Positions 1-11,083 of a stretch of 64,000 bases of DNA are shown here, in pieces. Origin of the DNA: Penicillium oxalicum (Eukaryota > Ascomycota > Eurotiomycetes > Eurotiales > Aspergillaceae); contig NC_064655.1 of NCBI RefSeq assembly GCF_001723175.1, positions 2,666,001 to 2,730,000 on the forward strand, given 5' to 3'. A program made the position numbers and the translations under genes. The notes beneath the pieces are model-generated. The model searched no databases, had not been told where the DNA came from, and saw only the letters and a list, made by a program, of their open reading frames with translations. Positions within the stretch are counted from its first letter, which is position 1; the number at the start of each line of letters is the position of its first letter.

Positions 1-1022
1 CTCATTCCCGTCATCCAGGCTGCCCTTCTCGGTTCGATTCTGGCCAACTTACTCCTGTGTCTGGGACTATGCTTCTTTGCCGGTGGGTTGAAACGCACCG
101 AGCAGAGCTTCCACGAGGCCGTGAGTGAAGTGGGGACGGGTTTGCTTCTGGTCGCTGGCTTCGGTCTGTTGATCCCCAGTGCCTTCTTCTCGGCACTCAA
201 AGGCGCTGTCAATCAGGAGTTTACCCTCGAAATGCTGTCTCAACATACTCTTACAATCAGCCGCGCAACGTCTATCATTCTTCTCGTGGCATTCTTGACG
301 TAAGTCACATTTCCCCTTCCCCCACCCTCTGTTTGTCTTTTCTTTCTGAGATGGGATTGCTCATATTTGCAACTATCCATCTGCACAGCTATCTTGTTTT
401 CAACCTCCATAGCCACAACACCATCTTCGACGAGATTTTCGAAAAGGACGAAGCGAGAGATGAAGATGGACATCTGGAGCATCTGCGTGCTAAGCTTACG
501 TTTTTGGAATGCATTATTGCCATCGTGATCTCGCTCACCTGTGTGACCATGTCTGCCGTCTTCCTGGTCCAAGAGATTGAATTCATCGTGGAGGAACAAG
601 GGGTCTCTGACAACTTCATGGGTCTCATCCTGGTCCCCCTTGTTGAAAAAGCCGCCGAACATCTGACAGCAATTGACGAGGCTTGGGACAACCAGATCAA
701 TTTCGCCCTCTTCCACTGCCTGGCCCCATCTATTCTGACGGCCCTGCTCAATGCTCCGCTGGCGGTGATTGTGGGCTGGGGTCGCGACAAGCCCATGGAC
801 CTCAACTTTGAAATTTTCATGGTGGTTCTGCTGGTCCTGTCGATTCTGGTCGTAGGTAACTTCTTGCGGGACGGCAAGTCAAACTATCTGGAGGGAACAT
901 TGTGTGTTCTCGTCTACGTGATTATTGCAGTCACTTCATGGTACTATCCCGGGGTGCACATCACTTCGACCAACAGTCTCCAGGGAGGACATGGTGGTGA
1001 ATCAGCATCATCCGGGCACTAG
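1..1022 (+). CDS. Vacuolar Ca2+/H+ exchanger-like membrane protein (VCX/CaCA family), 3' part
   Basis: The open frame runs in from base 1, so the N-terminal half (alpha-1 repeat) is outside the window. Exons are 1-299 and 389-1022; the 89-nt intron has a GTAAGT donor and a CAG acceptor, and splicing gives a continuous frame ending in TAG. The visible part has several hydrophobic segments, an acidic loop between the two halves (DEIFEKDEARDEDG), then the second CaCA repeat, with AAEHLTAI and a C-terminal DGKSNYLEG. These match the second half of VCX1-type vacuolar cation/proton antiporters. Odd: the usual GNAAEH of the alpha-2 repeat reads EKAAEH here, so a conserved Gly-Asn pair is replaced, and the following GSSIQ-type segment is also changed. 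It is probably a divergent paralogue; transport of Ca2+ is not assured. Family membership is well supported, substrate is not. Confidence 0.85.
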
Positions 1023-1687
1023 GTCGTACTTCCCTCCAGTGAGCCCACCCGGATAGCCTGTGTACTCAGTGGACTCAGCTTTCCCTTCTGTATCTACTAT
1101 ACGCTACATGCATTGAAATAAGACTCATCGTTTTTGGAAAAAGAAAAAGAGAGAAAAAAAAACGAATATTTGATGAAAATCGCTGGTCATCCCCTGCGAT
1201 ATTACGGGTTTCTTCGCTGGCACCGAGTGTGTGGGATCATCCTCACGTGAGAAACAAAATCCAATGATCTTTGACAATCGTGTCTCTAGATTGTATGCAC
1301 ACAAGGGGTGACCTGCACCCAAATGGAACTACACCGAGTCCCACCCATATTCCTAGAGAGCCACGAACCCGAAAAAGGGAATCTGTATACATCACGTGAT
1401 CGGATGGTCACCGTCACATGCTAGACAGAAATGATCTCAAATGATGGTATGGTGATAATCACTTGACACCATGGCATTCAAACTGATCATTAATAGGTGG
1501 TAGAATCAAGTGACCTTTTTATGTTGCCGATTCGGTGGGGTAGAATCTCCGCGAACTCCTGACTCTTCCAGGTCCATTTGATGCTTCGAGCTTTGAACCC
1601 ACTCCCCGAGTTTCGGGTTGCCGCATTCCTCACCCACCCAATCCCCCGGCGGCTCCGCGATCTCACCGCAATTCAATCCATCTCAAG
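1023..1687. other. Intergenic region between exchanger-like gene and coiled-coil gene
   Basis: About 660 bases with no credible coding frame. It should hold the 3' end of the exchanger-like gene (A-rich stretch around 1136-1162) and the promoter of the next gene (pyrimidine-rich before the ATG at 1688). No RNA gene or repeat element was recognised. Confidence 0.6.
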
Positions 1688-3520
1688 ATGCAAGCTCCGA
1701 GAACGACCAGCGACATTATCGGCTTGTTCAAAGAGCGCGGTCTCCCCGTGAAACGCAGTCTTATCGATGCTATTGACGATGAATTCGTTTATTCCAAGAC
1801 CAGTGCAGAGACCCAAGAATGGGTCTCCACCCATTTAACTGCGGACACCCTCCTGTCGCGGGAGGAGGCTACCTTGTAAGCCGAACTCAGTCGCAAGTAC
1901 ATGCCTATCCTCTCGGTTTGTAGTACTAACTTTGTTTTGTTTTCTGAAAACTTCTAGATACGAAAAACTCGATTCTTCCGGTGCTCTCCAGCCCATCCTG
2001 CACGATCCCAATCTTGGCGCAACGAGACCATTCCATGAAGATGAGATGCGCTCAGCGATAGCGTCCTTGGAGGCGTCGACAACGGCGATTGAAAGACAGA
2101 CGAAGACACTCTCATTTCAGTGTGAGATGCTACGGAAGCAATTGCAAAACCAGGAAGAATGGGCACAAGAACGGGATCGAGACCTTGCTCGTTTGCTTGG
2201 GAAGCATGAAGCCGAGAAACAGAGAACAGAAGTTGCTGTAAGCCAAAACCTCATGTGTTTTTTTTGGGATACTGGGAAAGGCCGCATGGCTAATTCAGGC
2301 TCAACTTCTACTACCAGGCCAAAGAATTATCAGACGAGCTCGAGGCGAGCTTCAGAAACATGGTAGAAAAGACCGCAATGGACAACAAGCGGATCCTCGC
2401 TCTGCTTTCTTCTCGATTAAAGCAGGACGATAGAGAACTCGCCGAACTCGAGGACCTCATCTCTAAGATCAAGTTTGACGGCAATGACGCAGCAACTGTA
2501 GAACGGGCTGGTCAGCTCAGCGACCTTCTTGCGGGATATCGTGCGGAGGAGATCCACTACCGGCTGGACCGGCTGTATCTGCAAGACATGCTGGCTGAAT
2601 CCTCAAAGCCCTCATCTTCAGGGTCAGAGCCGATTTTAGCGCGCAGTAATGATGTGGCAGCGTTGGAGGAAGAGCTTGCGGCGCTCTACCCGGAGATTGA
2701 GATTCTTGCAGAAATGTCTACGAAGCAACAATACCAAGACCCTATTCTGCGAGCCATTCACCACCAGCACAGTCGGTTACAAGTGGCATCTGAACAGCAA
2801 CTAGAACAGGTTTGTCCTCCTCCACCATGCCCGCAACCCAATTAAGAGAATGACCAGAACTGACAAGGGCGTCTGCACCAGGTCCTCGATGTCCTTATCG
2901 ACATGACTCAATCCAAAAAGGGCCTCACTGAGAAGCTCCGCGAACGGGAGTCCTGGTGTGAGCTCCTCGAGCAGCTGGCCAACCTCTACCAAGCCGAAGT
3001 GGGCCAACCGCTCACCACTCAGCCCCCTTCTAGTCGCCGCGACTCACTGCGACGTCGATCCCTTCAGCCAGGAACCCTCTTAGCCGTGCCGCGTTCCTCC
3101 GATGTCATCTCTTCAAACATCTCAGAAATCGCGGCCCTAGGGAGCCTACTCCGCCGACTCGGGGTCTCGCCCGAGTCGCTTGCTCGTGCACATGCAGAAA
3201 ATGGCGACAGCGGAGGTCAAAACTTGTATGAGAAGCGTCTGGAATTCACCGAGACCCTACAGGCTTTGAGCCTGGCGGGTGACGCGCCTCTGCTCTCCGA
3301 GTTGGGCTCTGCAGACAAGGCATACTACCTCTTAGCTTCCGCCTTGCATCGTGACTCGGAGTATGCCATCTCCCTGCGTGATGGGAGTCTCAAGAAGGCA
3401 TTGTCTGACTTGGACTCGGAGCTCGGCCAATTGCAAAAGGGTATTCAGGGGTTGAACCTTGGGGTTTTGCACCAGAGGGACCCGCGACGGGATCGATTCA
3501 TGGAGAGATGGGGAGTCTGA
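1688..3520 (+). CDS. Coiled-coil protein, possible augmin subunit (HAUS3/AugC-like)
   Basis: Four exons, 1688-1875, 1958-2237, 2318-2809 and 2882-3520, join in frame to about 532 residues. Each intron is 72-82 nt with GTAAGC or GTTTGT donors and TAG/CAG acceptors. The protein is charged and heptad-like through most of its length (roughly residues 90-330), with no catalytic motif or membrane segment. The first 80 residues have the pattern IIGLFKERGLPV...EWVSTHL...LLSREEATLYEKL, which resembles the N-terminal domain of HAUS3, the augmin subunit that helps recruit gamma-tubulin to spindle microtubules. That match rests on pattern memory only. Alternatives are another spindle or kinetochore coiled-coil protein. 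The start was chosen because it is the first ATG in frame and the HAUS3-like segment begins right after it. Gene structure is more certain than function. Confidence 0.6.
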
Positions 3521-3899
3521 AGATGAGTAGGACTAAAGGCACATCGAAAATACCGCTCGCGCCAGAGCTAGAGCAGAGCACAGTCGTTCTGGAGCCTGAT
3601 AAGAGTGCCGATGACCGTACCTGCAACAATCAAAGGTACTGCTGCCTAAATCGCGTACTCTCAGTAGACCATAAGGGGAATATGAACATTTGAGACTACT
3701 TCACACTGAGGACAGGCTCAACCAACTATTCCCAGTGTTGGAAATTTTGATACGTCTCAGCCACGCTTGCTGATTCGTGCAGATTGGGTTTTCATATCTC
3801 AGTGCTTCTTTGTTGTACCCCCCTTTTCCCTGCGCTCCCCCCAATCTTGCACGCATGGGTAGTGTATGGTACCGGTGAGTCTCGAGAATTCCACACGAC

Positions 3900-3915
3900 G
3901 GGGGGGGGGGGGGGG
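3900..3915. repeat. Poly-G run (16 G)
   Basis: An uninterrupted stretch of 16 G between genes, followed by a GA-rich patch. Such runs are prone to length variation and sequencing error; no function is implied. Confidence 0.95.
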
Positions 3916-4210
3916 CTGGGGGAGAGAGAAGGTGACCGCTTGACTCGTGAGCCACGTCTGTGGCTGAAACTCGAGCGTTGGTTCTTGTGTCGTGCGCCAC
4001 ACAGCTCAGTCTTGACTCTACTTGGGTTTTGACTTGGTCGGGTCTCTCTTGAACCACTGGGTGGTGAAATGTCGGCGAGGCAGAGAGAGAGAGAGCCAAC
4101 GAGAGCCGAAAGCGTATCCAGCAGTAATGGACCTTTTAACATGCGGCTTTATCCGTCCGTGATGTACTTGTCACTTTCGACAGCATCTCGATTGTCAAAG
4201 GAAAAAAAAA

Positions 4211-4259
4211 AGTGGAGATCGTCACTGGTGCCTGGCCGATGTGTCTCGAGATCTCCACT
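4211..4259. repeat. Perfect 10-bp inverted repeat with 29-nt loop
   Basis: AGTGGAGATC at 4211-4220 is exactly complementary to GATCTCCACT at 4250-4259. It lies in intergenic DNA far from either flanking gene. It could form a hairpin, but there is no coding or RNA-gene context to give it a role. Confidence 0.7.
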
Positions 4260-6482
4260 ACTATACAGCTGTGTGCAGTTGTGGATTGTCCACTGGTCTG
4301 GTGAATCTGCATCCCATCCGACTGGAAGGGCTCTCCATGACGCATCGTAAGAAATCGTTTGGACGTCCGCTCTTTAAAAAGCAAGTCAGAACCGGTCTGA
4401 CGAGCATTAGCGTCCGGTGTCGAGGCGGTTGGTCCCGTGTGCAAGGCTGATTTTCAGACTCTTTTCGGTCGTAGAGCAGGGGGGTCGCATGAGTACTGGT
4501 ACTTTTTGCACACTACCACATCCCTCCTGTTAGATTGTACACGGTACGTTTTACATGAGGTGCACCAGGTACTACCACTGACGATGTGAAACCTCCACCA
4601 CGCATCTATTGACTCGAGAACAATGAACAAAGAGATCCCCTTTTCGACATTCTGCAGCCGCACGAGTACCGAATCGACACCAGACTACTACTTGAATGAA
4701 TATTCTGATTCACCCAGGACGGCTGCGTCTAGCCGTAACGACTGTGATGATCATGTCGGAAATGTGAGTAGCACCACATTTGACAACCGGCAGTTGTCCT
4801 CGGCTGACTCGTACTGCGCCTCCCGTGACCCTCCCCCAACTGCCACAGCGAGCAGAGCAAAACCACGAGGCATCACCTTGACCAACTGATCAGGACTGGA
4901 TGTCAAAAGGAGGGATTAAAATCTGACCAGGGGCACGTTTTTCTTATTTCAATCAGACTTTGATTTGATCATCATTGTCATCATTCTTGGTCATGGTCAT
5001 GAACGGCCTGACCCTATCGAGTATCATTAGGGCTTCTAGTGTTGTAAGCTTGTCAAAGACTTACAAAAAAAAAAAAAAAGAAAAGACCAGGGAATTATAA
5101 AAGAAAAGCAACAAGAAACCAAGGAGATCAAAAAAAAAGAAAAAGAAAAAGAAAAGGAAAAAGAACCTCGTGTACTTTCTCGACCATTAGATACCGCACG
5201 GATCCCATTGTTGCCTTGTGCCTGGCTCTGAACGCTGTGCACAGAATTTGAAACTGCAGATTCCATCGGGCCTACGTCAAAGGAGCGATGGCCGATCGAG
5301 AAAGGGCTCAGAAGTAGAAAATGAAGATTTTCCGCAGTATTTCTGAAGCTTGTGAGAATGATTCTTCGAGTGCGAAAGCCGTTGTCCATTTTTGCATTTT
5401 CGCTTGCTCAACCTTTTCTTTTCGAAAAAAAAAAGAAAAAGCAAAAAGAGAAAACAAAGACTATTCCAGATATTATGCCAGAACAATGACTCGGTAATAA
5501 ATGAAATAGTCCGACGAGTTGACTATTTCTTTTTTATTTTTCTCTTGCTTTGGATTTCCTCCAACAAGCCTTACGCATGTGTCGTCCAGTGCGAGTCATT
5601 CTATATCTCGAAGCAAAATTCTCAGTCTCTGAAATCAGAAATAAACCTATCGATCCGTTGGTTCTGAATCCGTCCGCGGGAATCAAGTTGAGTATCACCT
5701 GCATCGGGCCGATGACTTGCATCATTCCGAGTCAAAGACACCTGAACACCTTGACAGACTCGAGAATAAACCATCGAGGTCACCCCGGTCAAGAACACTT
5801 TTTCTTTGAAGAGGATCCTCTGACCCACCAAAAGTAGTGGCTCTGCCCTCGTTCTTCTATTGTTGTCTTTGTCTCGCAGAGAGAGACCCTCGACCTCTTT
5901 GTTCTCGGTCCCAGATTAGCACAGTCCGGTCGAATATCCATTGTTCGACCTCGAGACGGCCCCCTTGATAGCTTCAGTGAATCATCGAGGATGCCGTTGT
6001 CCTCGATTGAGACTCTTTCTCTTGTCTTGGGAAGACTCGTCTTATACCAGGCACCGTTTGATCCAATCTTATTCCCAACATCAGTATCAGATCAAAGATC
6101 AGAATAAAAGGCAACAGCCATGTCCGCGTTTGCAAGAAGACATTCTTTCCCGGTTCTGCCGTCACGCTCTCACCTTGATTTCCGACGGCCCTGTACGCGA
6201 AGCACATTTCTTGACGATTGTTGGAATACTGAGACTCGTATTTCCACGCTGCGGAGGAGATATCGCCTCCGCCGACTCCTTCCATTCTATTCACACTCTC
6301 ATCGCTGGGGATACTCCAGCACGATCAGCAGTAGCTGTTGTTCTTTATCGTTGTCCTTGTCATCGTCACGAACCAGCCTCACGGACCCAGACCAGCTGTA
6401 TTGGACCCAATCTTCAAAGCCTAAAGAGGAGGCAACATCTTCCCCATATTGCTCTCCACACATTGGCTCTGTGCTCAACAAG

Positions 6483-7952
6483 ATGGATGCAAATCCTTCT
6501 CGCTCAAGACGGTTTTGGCGGTCGATGTTTGGTGTCGACCATGGCGAGGACCGCACATATAACCGCAGAGATTCCACAGCTCATGCAGTTCAATCACGTC
6601 GGATTCGAGAGACGCCGCTTCGCTCTGGGTATCAGTCTCCCTATTCAGGTGCATGGGGTGCATCCGAATACCGACGGGGGAGACGTGGATTCGATACTCT
6701 TCCCCGACGCAACCGCTCGCCGTCACCTTCATATCCGCACCCTCGACAGTATCCAGGCTCGTTTCATCGGGATGAACGATCTTTCTTGCACACCCCGTCT
6801 TCTCGTCGAGTCCCCAGTGCACGGTTTGTTGAAGAGATCCACGAGCGTCGTCGGGGATTCTCTCCCGAACGTTTGCATAGAGACCCACGACAGCCCTCAC
6901 GGAGTTGGAGATTCTACACTTATTCATATCCCCGAGAACAACGATTCCGTGGTCGAACCCAGTACAATCCCACATCTTCATGCTTCCAGTCACCGCCACG
7001 GCTGCCGTCATGGTCAACCTCCCGGACACGAACACGGCGACCCCGACCATCTAGCCCGGTCCCTGAACGTGAGCCTCCAAGAAGAGGACGCTACACTGAC
7101 CCCATTGATGATTATCATCGGCATTTTAATCCACGGCGCGCTGCACCCCTGGCTGTGGTCGTCCATCCTCCTTCAAGTTGCGGATCTTATGAACGAATTC
7201 GCCCCGTGACGTCTGAGACGGAGATCCACGAGCGTCGCTCGACGCGAGAACGTATTCGTCGCGCGCGAGAGGAAGATGAAGCACGAATGAGCGAACCTAC
7301 CTCAAATGATGACGAGTCTGCGCCGCCGAAAAGGGTCCGGTTCGGTTGGATTCCAAGTCCTCCAGGTAGTTTCAGCTCTCATTCGAATCCCTGCACAGGC
7401 TCCAGTTCCACGTCGTCTGGAGGTGATCCTAGCTCCACAGGACGCAGCTCACCGTCCGCAGCGAGTGTGGCCTCGTCTGGGTCCAGTTCGAGCTCCAAAT
7501 CTGCAAGTAGCTCGAGCTCTAGTGTTTCCAATGCCCCTAGATCCGCTCACGGCTCCCATTCTGGCCACAGGTCGAGCTCTCACTCGAGTTCCAGTTCTAG
7601 CTCTCGCTCCAGCTCTCGCACCAATTCGGAACCAGATTCAGGTCCCATCCGACAAAGTCCTCCGATTCCACCACGAGCCCGGCCCGAGCCCATAATCATA
7701 CAACCGCATTACCCGCGCAACCGCCCCTGGCAACGGGGTTCGCCCATTGAGCTTCGACCGCCGGAGCCAAGGTTCGTCCACGTGCGTCGGCCGCGAGAGG
7801 AACCCGTCCGGATCATTCATCGAGAGCCTCGACCTGCCACTCCGACTGATGGAACTCGGCCACGGGGCCGTGAGCGAGACGTCACAAGGATCTATGTGAT
7901 TCCGGGATCTCACTGTTGGCGTCGACCGAGAGAGGTTTGGCGATTTGGTTGA
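6483..7952 (+). CDS. Arg/Ser-rich intrinsically disordered protein of unknown function
   Basis: Single-exon frame of 489 residues from the ATG at 6483 (the same frame is open back to an ATG at 6120, which would give 610). I chose the internal ATG because the sequence before it looks like CT-rich leader, while MDANPSRSRRFWRSMFG reads like a basic N-terminus. The middle is dense in Arg, Ser, Pro and Tyr, with RS and SP dipeptides. There is a short acidic patch (SNDDESAPPKRVRFGW) near residue 280. A run of almost pure Ser follows, about residues 320-380, then a Pro/Arg tail. No folded domain, membrane segment or RNA-recognition motif was seen. The composition recalls splicing- or kinase-linked RS proteins, but I do not recognise a family. 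Long open frames in other registers over the same DNA (5941-7209 plus; 6475-7050 minus) are probably side effects of the codon composition. Confidence 0.55.
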   Translation: MDANPSRSRRFWRSMFGVDHGEDRTYNRRDSTAHAVQSRRIRETPLRSGYQSPYSGAWGASEYRRGRRGFDTLPRRNRSPSPSYPHPRQYPGSFHRDERSFLHTPSSRRVPSARFVEEIHERRRGFSPERLHRDPRQPSRSWRFYTYSYPREQRFRGRTQYNPTSSCFQSPPRLPSWSTSRTRTRRPRPSSPVPEREPPRRGRYTDPIDDYHRHFNPRRAAPLAVVVHPPSSCGSYERIRPVTSETEIHERRSTRERIRRAREEDEARMSEPTSNDDESAPPKRVRFGWIPSPPGSFSSHSNPCTGSSSTSSGGDPSSTGRSSPSAASVASSGSSSSSKSASSSSSSVSNAPRSAHGSHSGHRSSSHSSSSSSSRSSSRTNSEPDSGPIRQSPPIPPRARPEPIIIQPHYPRNRPWQRGSPIELRPPEPRFVHVRRPREEPVRIIHREPRPATPTDGTRPRGRERDVTRIYVIPGSHCWRRPREVWRFG

Positions 7953-10285
7953 CAATCGAGGGATGGAGATCTATTTGTGTCGGAGTGATGCGAAGCTAGG
8001 CACAGGCGACTTTACTTTGAATGGGCCGCGACCCGGGAAGGGATGGAAGGGTTTGGTGGAGAGTGTAGAAGTGTCTTGATTATTTCAGTATTGGAAGCAG
8101 GTACTTGGGGATTCCATAGGTAGATGGGAGAGTTTCTCTGCATATGTGATATGTGGGGTTGTAGGGCTACAATGGGTGTTTTATTGTTTCGGTGGGGAAG
8201 AGACATGGACGTTTTCTTTCCTGGTTGTCATTGTTCTGGTGCGTTTATTCTACTTTCTTGGAGCTCTGGTCAAATTGATACCCATGTACGAGATCTTCAT
8301 TGCTCTTGATTATTGGTCCTGTGGAGTACTATATGTCGAACTCGAATAGGGTCAGACCGTCGTGCATGTATGTATGGTACTGAGGATCTACAGGAGATAT
8401 TGACACACTATGCTAGGTATCACACTACCCGCCATGCAGAACATCTATCGGCTTTCGAGACGGAGCAGTGCGATTTGATGAAAAAGATGATCATGGATAC
8501 TCTCACGACTATGGCCAGATTCGTCTCGCAAGGTCCGTACATGGTTGGGAACTAGCGGACGTTTTTAGCCTCGCAGTGGTCGATTGAGATCAGGCCTGTT
8601 GCCCGAGCGGAATTGACGGGAGGGAGCATGGACCGAACCATTGCATGTGACTGAAGCATACTGGTGCGCACCTGGTGAAATGCAAATAGTACTGGAGAAT
8701 GGGATCGCACTCCTAGTCAGTGAACTAGGGCAACAGTTGCTTGAGACTGGTCGCAAACAGCGACGAGATTGGATCCAGACACTCGGACCTATACTTCCAA
8801 CATGTCCTGTAGGAGAGCAGTTCCTCATTTCTCCGATGCATCTTTGTGTCGAGTCGTCTTCTATCTAGAGTCTAGACAGTCGGTCCATGGCATCTGCCAA
8901 AAAAAATCATTGGACCGAGACCCTTCTCCACAGCGCTGTGCCTCTTGGACGTGTGATTCAGCATCGTCCGAGTCCAGTGCTGCAGTGCAGGACTGCAGAT
9001 TGCCGACCATGTGCACAGTGGAGACGGCGACCATCAGCACCGGACCAAGTTCCCAGTTCCAACCTGGCCGGCCGAGCCACAAGAAGACCCTCGCAGACCA
9101 AATGCCATCTGGCCTGCAGCACCGGACCATCCTACCTTATCGCGCCTGGGAGAGAAATCCACTTCTCTCTCCCCCTGAAGACTTTGGCTGGGCGGGCCCA
9201 ATCCTTGTTCTTGATCTTCTGGAAGGCTAGGCCCTGGAACCGACTGGGTCCTGGATCCAAGGATTCCAAGGATCCTGCAATCGGGGCAGACGACTGGCTG
9301 TGTTCGATGTCGAGCTGTGATTTACGAATCAAACTTTCCGAGCTCCCTTTGAGAGGTACTTTGTCCACGTCATATTTTCCACCATCTCATGAAGCGAGAG
9401 AGAGAGAGTGCATCTTCAGGAGATGGTATCACAACAAGCTTGCAAGTTTCTTCCGGGAATCTCTAATTTTATCTTGTTTCTCTCTTCATCACCACTTCCC
9501 GACTAAGTTGCCCCTGTCTTATCGAGCGGATTTTCTTCCAATCATCGTCCACACAATCTCCGTGTCCGAACGGATTGGCGCAAAAGCAAGTCCCGCCTTG
9601 GCTTGGGTCACTTGAGGCACTGGACGACCAAATCTGGAGTCTTCACTCTCCAGTACGACCTGACTGGCGACGCAGCAAAACTCGTGCCAAAGTACTTCCT
9701 CCCTTACGATCACGATCCATATTATAAGAGGCGCGGCAGGACAGTCACTGGACTCACCATCGTGAGACTCGCACCGACTCCCAACTCTTGGAATCTGTGC
9801 CTAAGTGTGCAGTACTTTGGTGGTCGGTCCCTCGATTCACCACGCAAGTAGCTCATCGCCTTCGACGACCGTGCTGCACTGCAGTTTCACAGCACCGCAA
9901 TCCAATCAACATCCCGGTCCCCCCGTCGTCGCCCTCGACCTCGACCTCGTCTTTGGTGCTTTTGGTGGGCATCACAAGACTGCCCCCTCTCCTCCTCGTC
10001 CTCCTCCCCTCCTCCAAGGCGTGTCTGGATTTCTCGCTCACACTCCACACCCAACTCCACTCGGGGTCAACTTCTCTGCATCTTTTCCTCGCCTGAACCT
10101 TCCTCGGTACAATCCGTCTCGAAACCATCCTCACCTTGCTGGTTCAAAAACCATGAGAGTGTCACCGGTGGAGCCGCGATCAACCTGCACGATCAGGTGT
10201 GCTCTCAACCAGTCACCACCCGCCGTCGCGGCGCACGTCTCCAACCGGCATTAAAACCATACTCCCTCTCCGCGCTCCGGCAAGA
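7953..10285. other. Intergenic region, probable 3' flank and long cyclin promoter
   Basis: About 2.3 kb with no convincing gene. A 242-codon open frame at 8887-9615 has no domain-like features, lacks upstream splice logic and is Ser/Arg/Pro-rich in the manner of a chance frame. From about 9840 onwards the strand is strongly C/T-rich (for example 9920-10020), as is usual for promoters and leaders of fungal cell-cycle genes. Confidence 0.5.
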
Positions 10286-11083
10286 ATGGCCGCCGTCATG
10301 ACACAAGTGCAAAGCGCATCGCCCGACGATGTGAAGCCGCCGGCTCCCGTCCTCAAACTCGGCTCGCCACCGGACCACATGGATGCCGCCGGACTGGAGT
10401 CCTTACTGAAGGGCACAACCAGCGTCTTTGAGATTTCGCCCGACACTGCGCTGCTCTTATTCTGCCATAACATCGAAAAATTGGTGACCCAGTTTACCGA
10501 CCTTCCGCTGGCCTCCTTTCCCGGCTCCAATGGTTCCACCCCATTCGAACCCCGAACCCCCCGAGAGGAGCTGGTCGCGAACCAGACGGTGGGTTTACGG
10601 TGCGGCGACTCCCACGAGGCAGGCCACGACCGAACCGAAGAAGAGACCTTTCAGCTACGAATCCTGTCCCGTAAATTTCTCTCCAAGAAGATTCCCCCGA
10701 TCGCGCTCAAGGACTACCTCCAACGTCTCCAAAAATATTGTCCCATGTCGACCGCCGTCCTGCTGGCGGCGAGCGTCTATATCTCCAAAATGGTCTTGGT
10801 AGAGAAAGTGGTTCGCCCATCACCCAAGAACATGCATCGACTTGTGCTCGCCGGGCTCTTGGTCGCCACCAAGGCTCTCGAAGACCTTAGTTTTCCACAC
10901 AGTCGTGTCGCCCGAGTCGGCGGAGTATCCGAACAGGAGCTGTCCCGACTCGAGGTGACGTTTTGCTTTCTGGCCGACTTTGAGCTGCGGGTGGATGCAC
11001 AGATGCTCTTGGACGAGGCCAGGAGACACTGTCCGCAAGATGCACCGCGATCCGAAACGGGGACCGAGGAAGGAAGCCATTGA
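10286..11083 (+). CDS. Pho80-type cyclin (Pho85-like CDK partner)
   Basis: Intronless frame of 265 residues from the ATG at 10286; the frame is open 29 codons further upstream but only from a GTG, so this is the first usable start. The central part (roughly residues 125-235) is a Pho80/PCL cyclin box: FLSKKIPPIALKDYLQRL, then STAVLLAASVYISKM, HRLVLAGLLVATKALED, and ARVGGVSEQELSRLE followed by FLADFELRV. These are the helix signatures of cyclins that bind Pho85-class kinases, which act in phosphate sensing, glycogen control and cell-cycle progression. The N-terminal 120 residues include a conserved-looking DTALLLFCHNIEKL segment, also usual in this family. Pho80 itself versus another PCL (Pcl6/7 group) cannot be told apart here. 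Confidence 0.88.
   Translation: MAAVMTQVQSASPDDVKPPAPVLKLGSPPDHMDAAGLESLLKGTTSVFEISPDTALLLFCHNIEKLVTQFTDLPLASFPGSNGSTPFEPRTPREELVANQTVGLRCGDSHEAGHDRTEEETFQLRILSRKFLSKKIPPIALKDYLQRLQKYCPMSTAVLLAASVYISKMVLVEKVVRPSPKNMHRLVLAGLLVATKALEDLSFPHSRVARVGGVSEQELSRLEVTFCFLADFELRVDAQMLLDEARRHCPQDAPRSETGTEEGSH

Larger units (their letters stand above)
3521..6482. other. Long intergenic region with G-run, GA-repeat and A-rich tracts
   Basis: About 3 kb with only short, unrelated open frames on both strands and no recognisable protein. It contains a run of 16 G at 3900-3915, a GA repeat at about 4080-4093, a 10-bp inverted repeat at 4211-4259, and A-rich tracts at about 5064-5080 and 5130-5162. The last part, from about 5840, is pyrimidine-rich and is the likely promoter and 5' leader of the Arg/Ser-rich gene. 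A frame in the same register as that gene extends back to the ATG at 6120, but its composition looks like leader sequence. Confidence 0.55.

Noticed and set aside
8887..9615. 242-codon open frame before the cyclin gene
   Set aside because: Composition is that of a chance frame in C/T-rich promoter DNA; no family resemblance.
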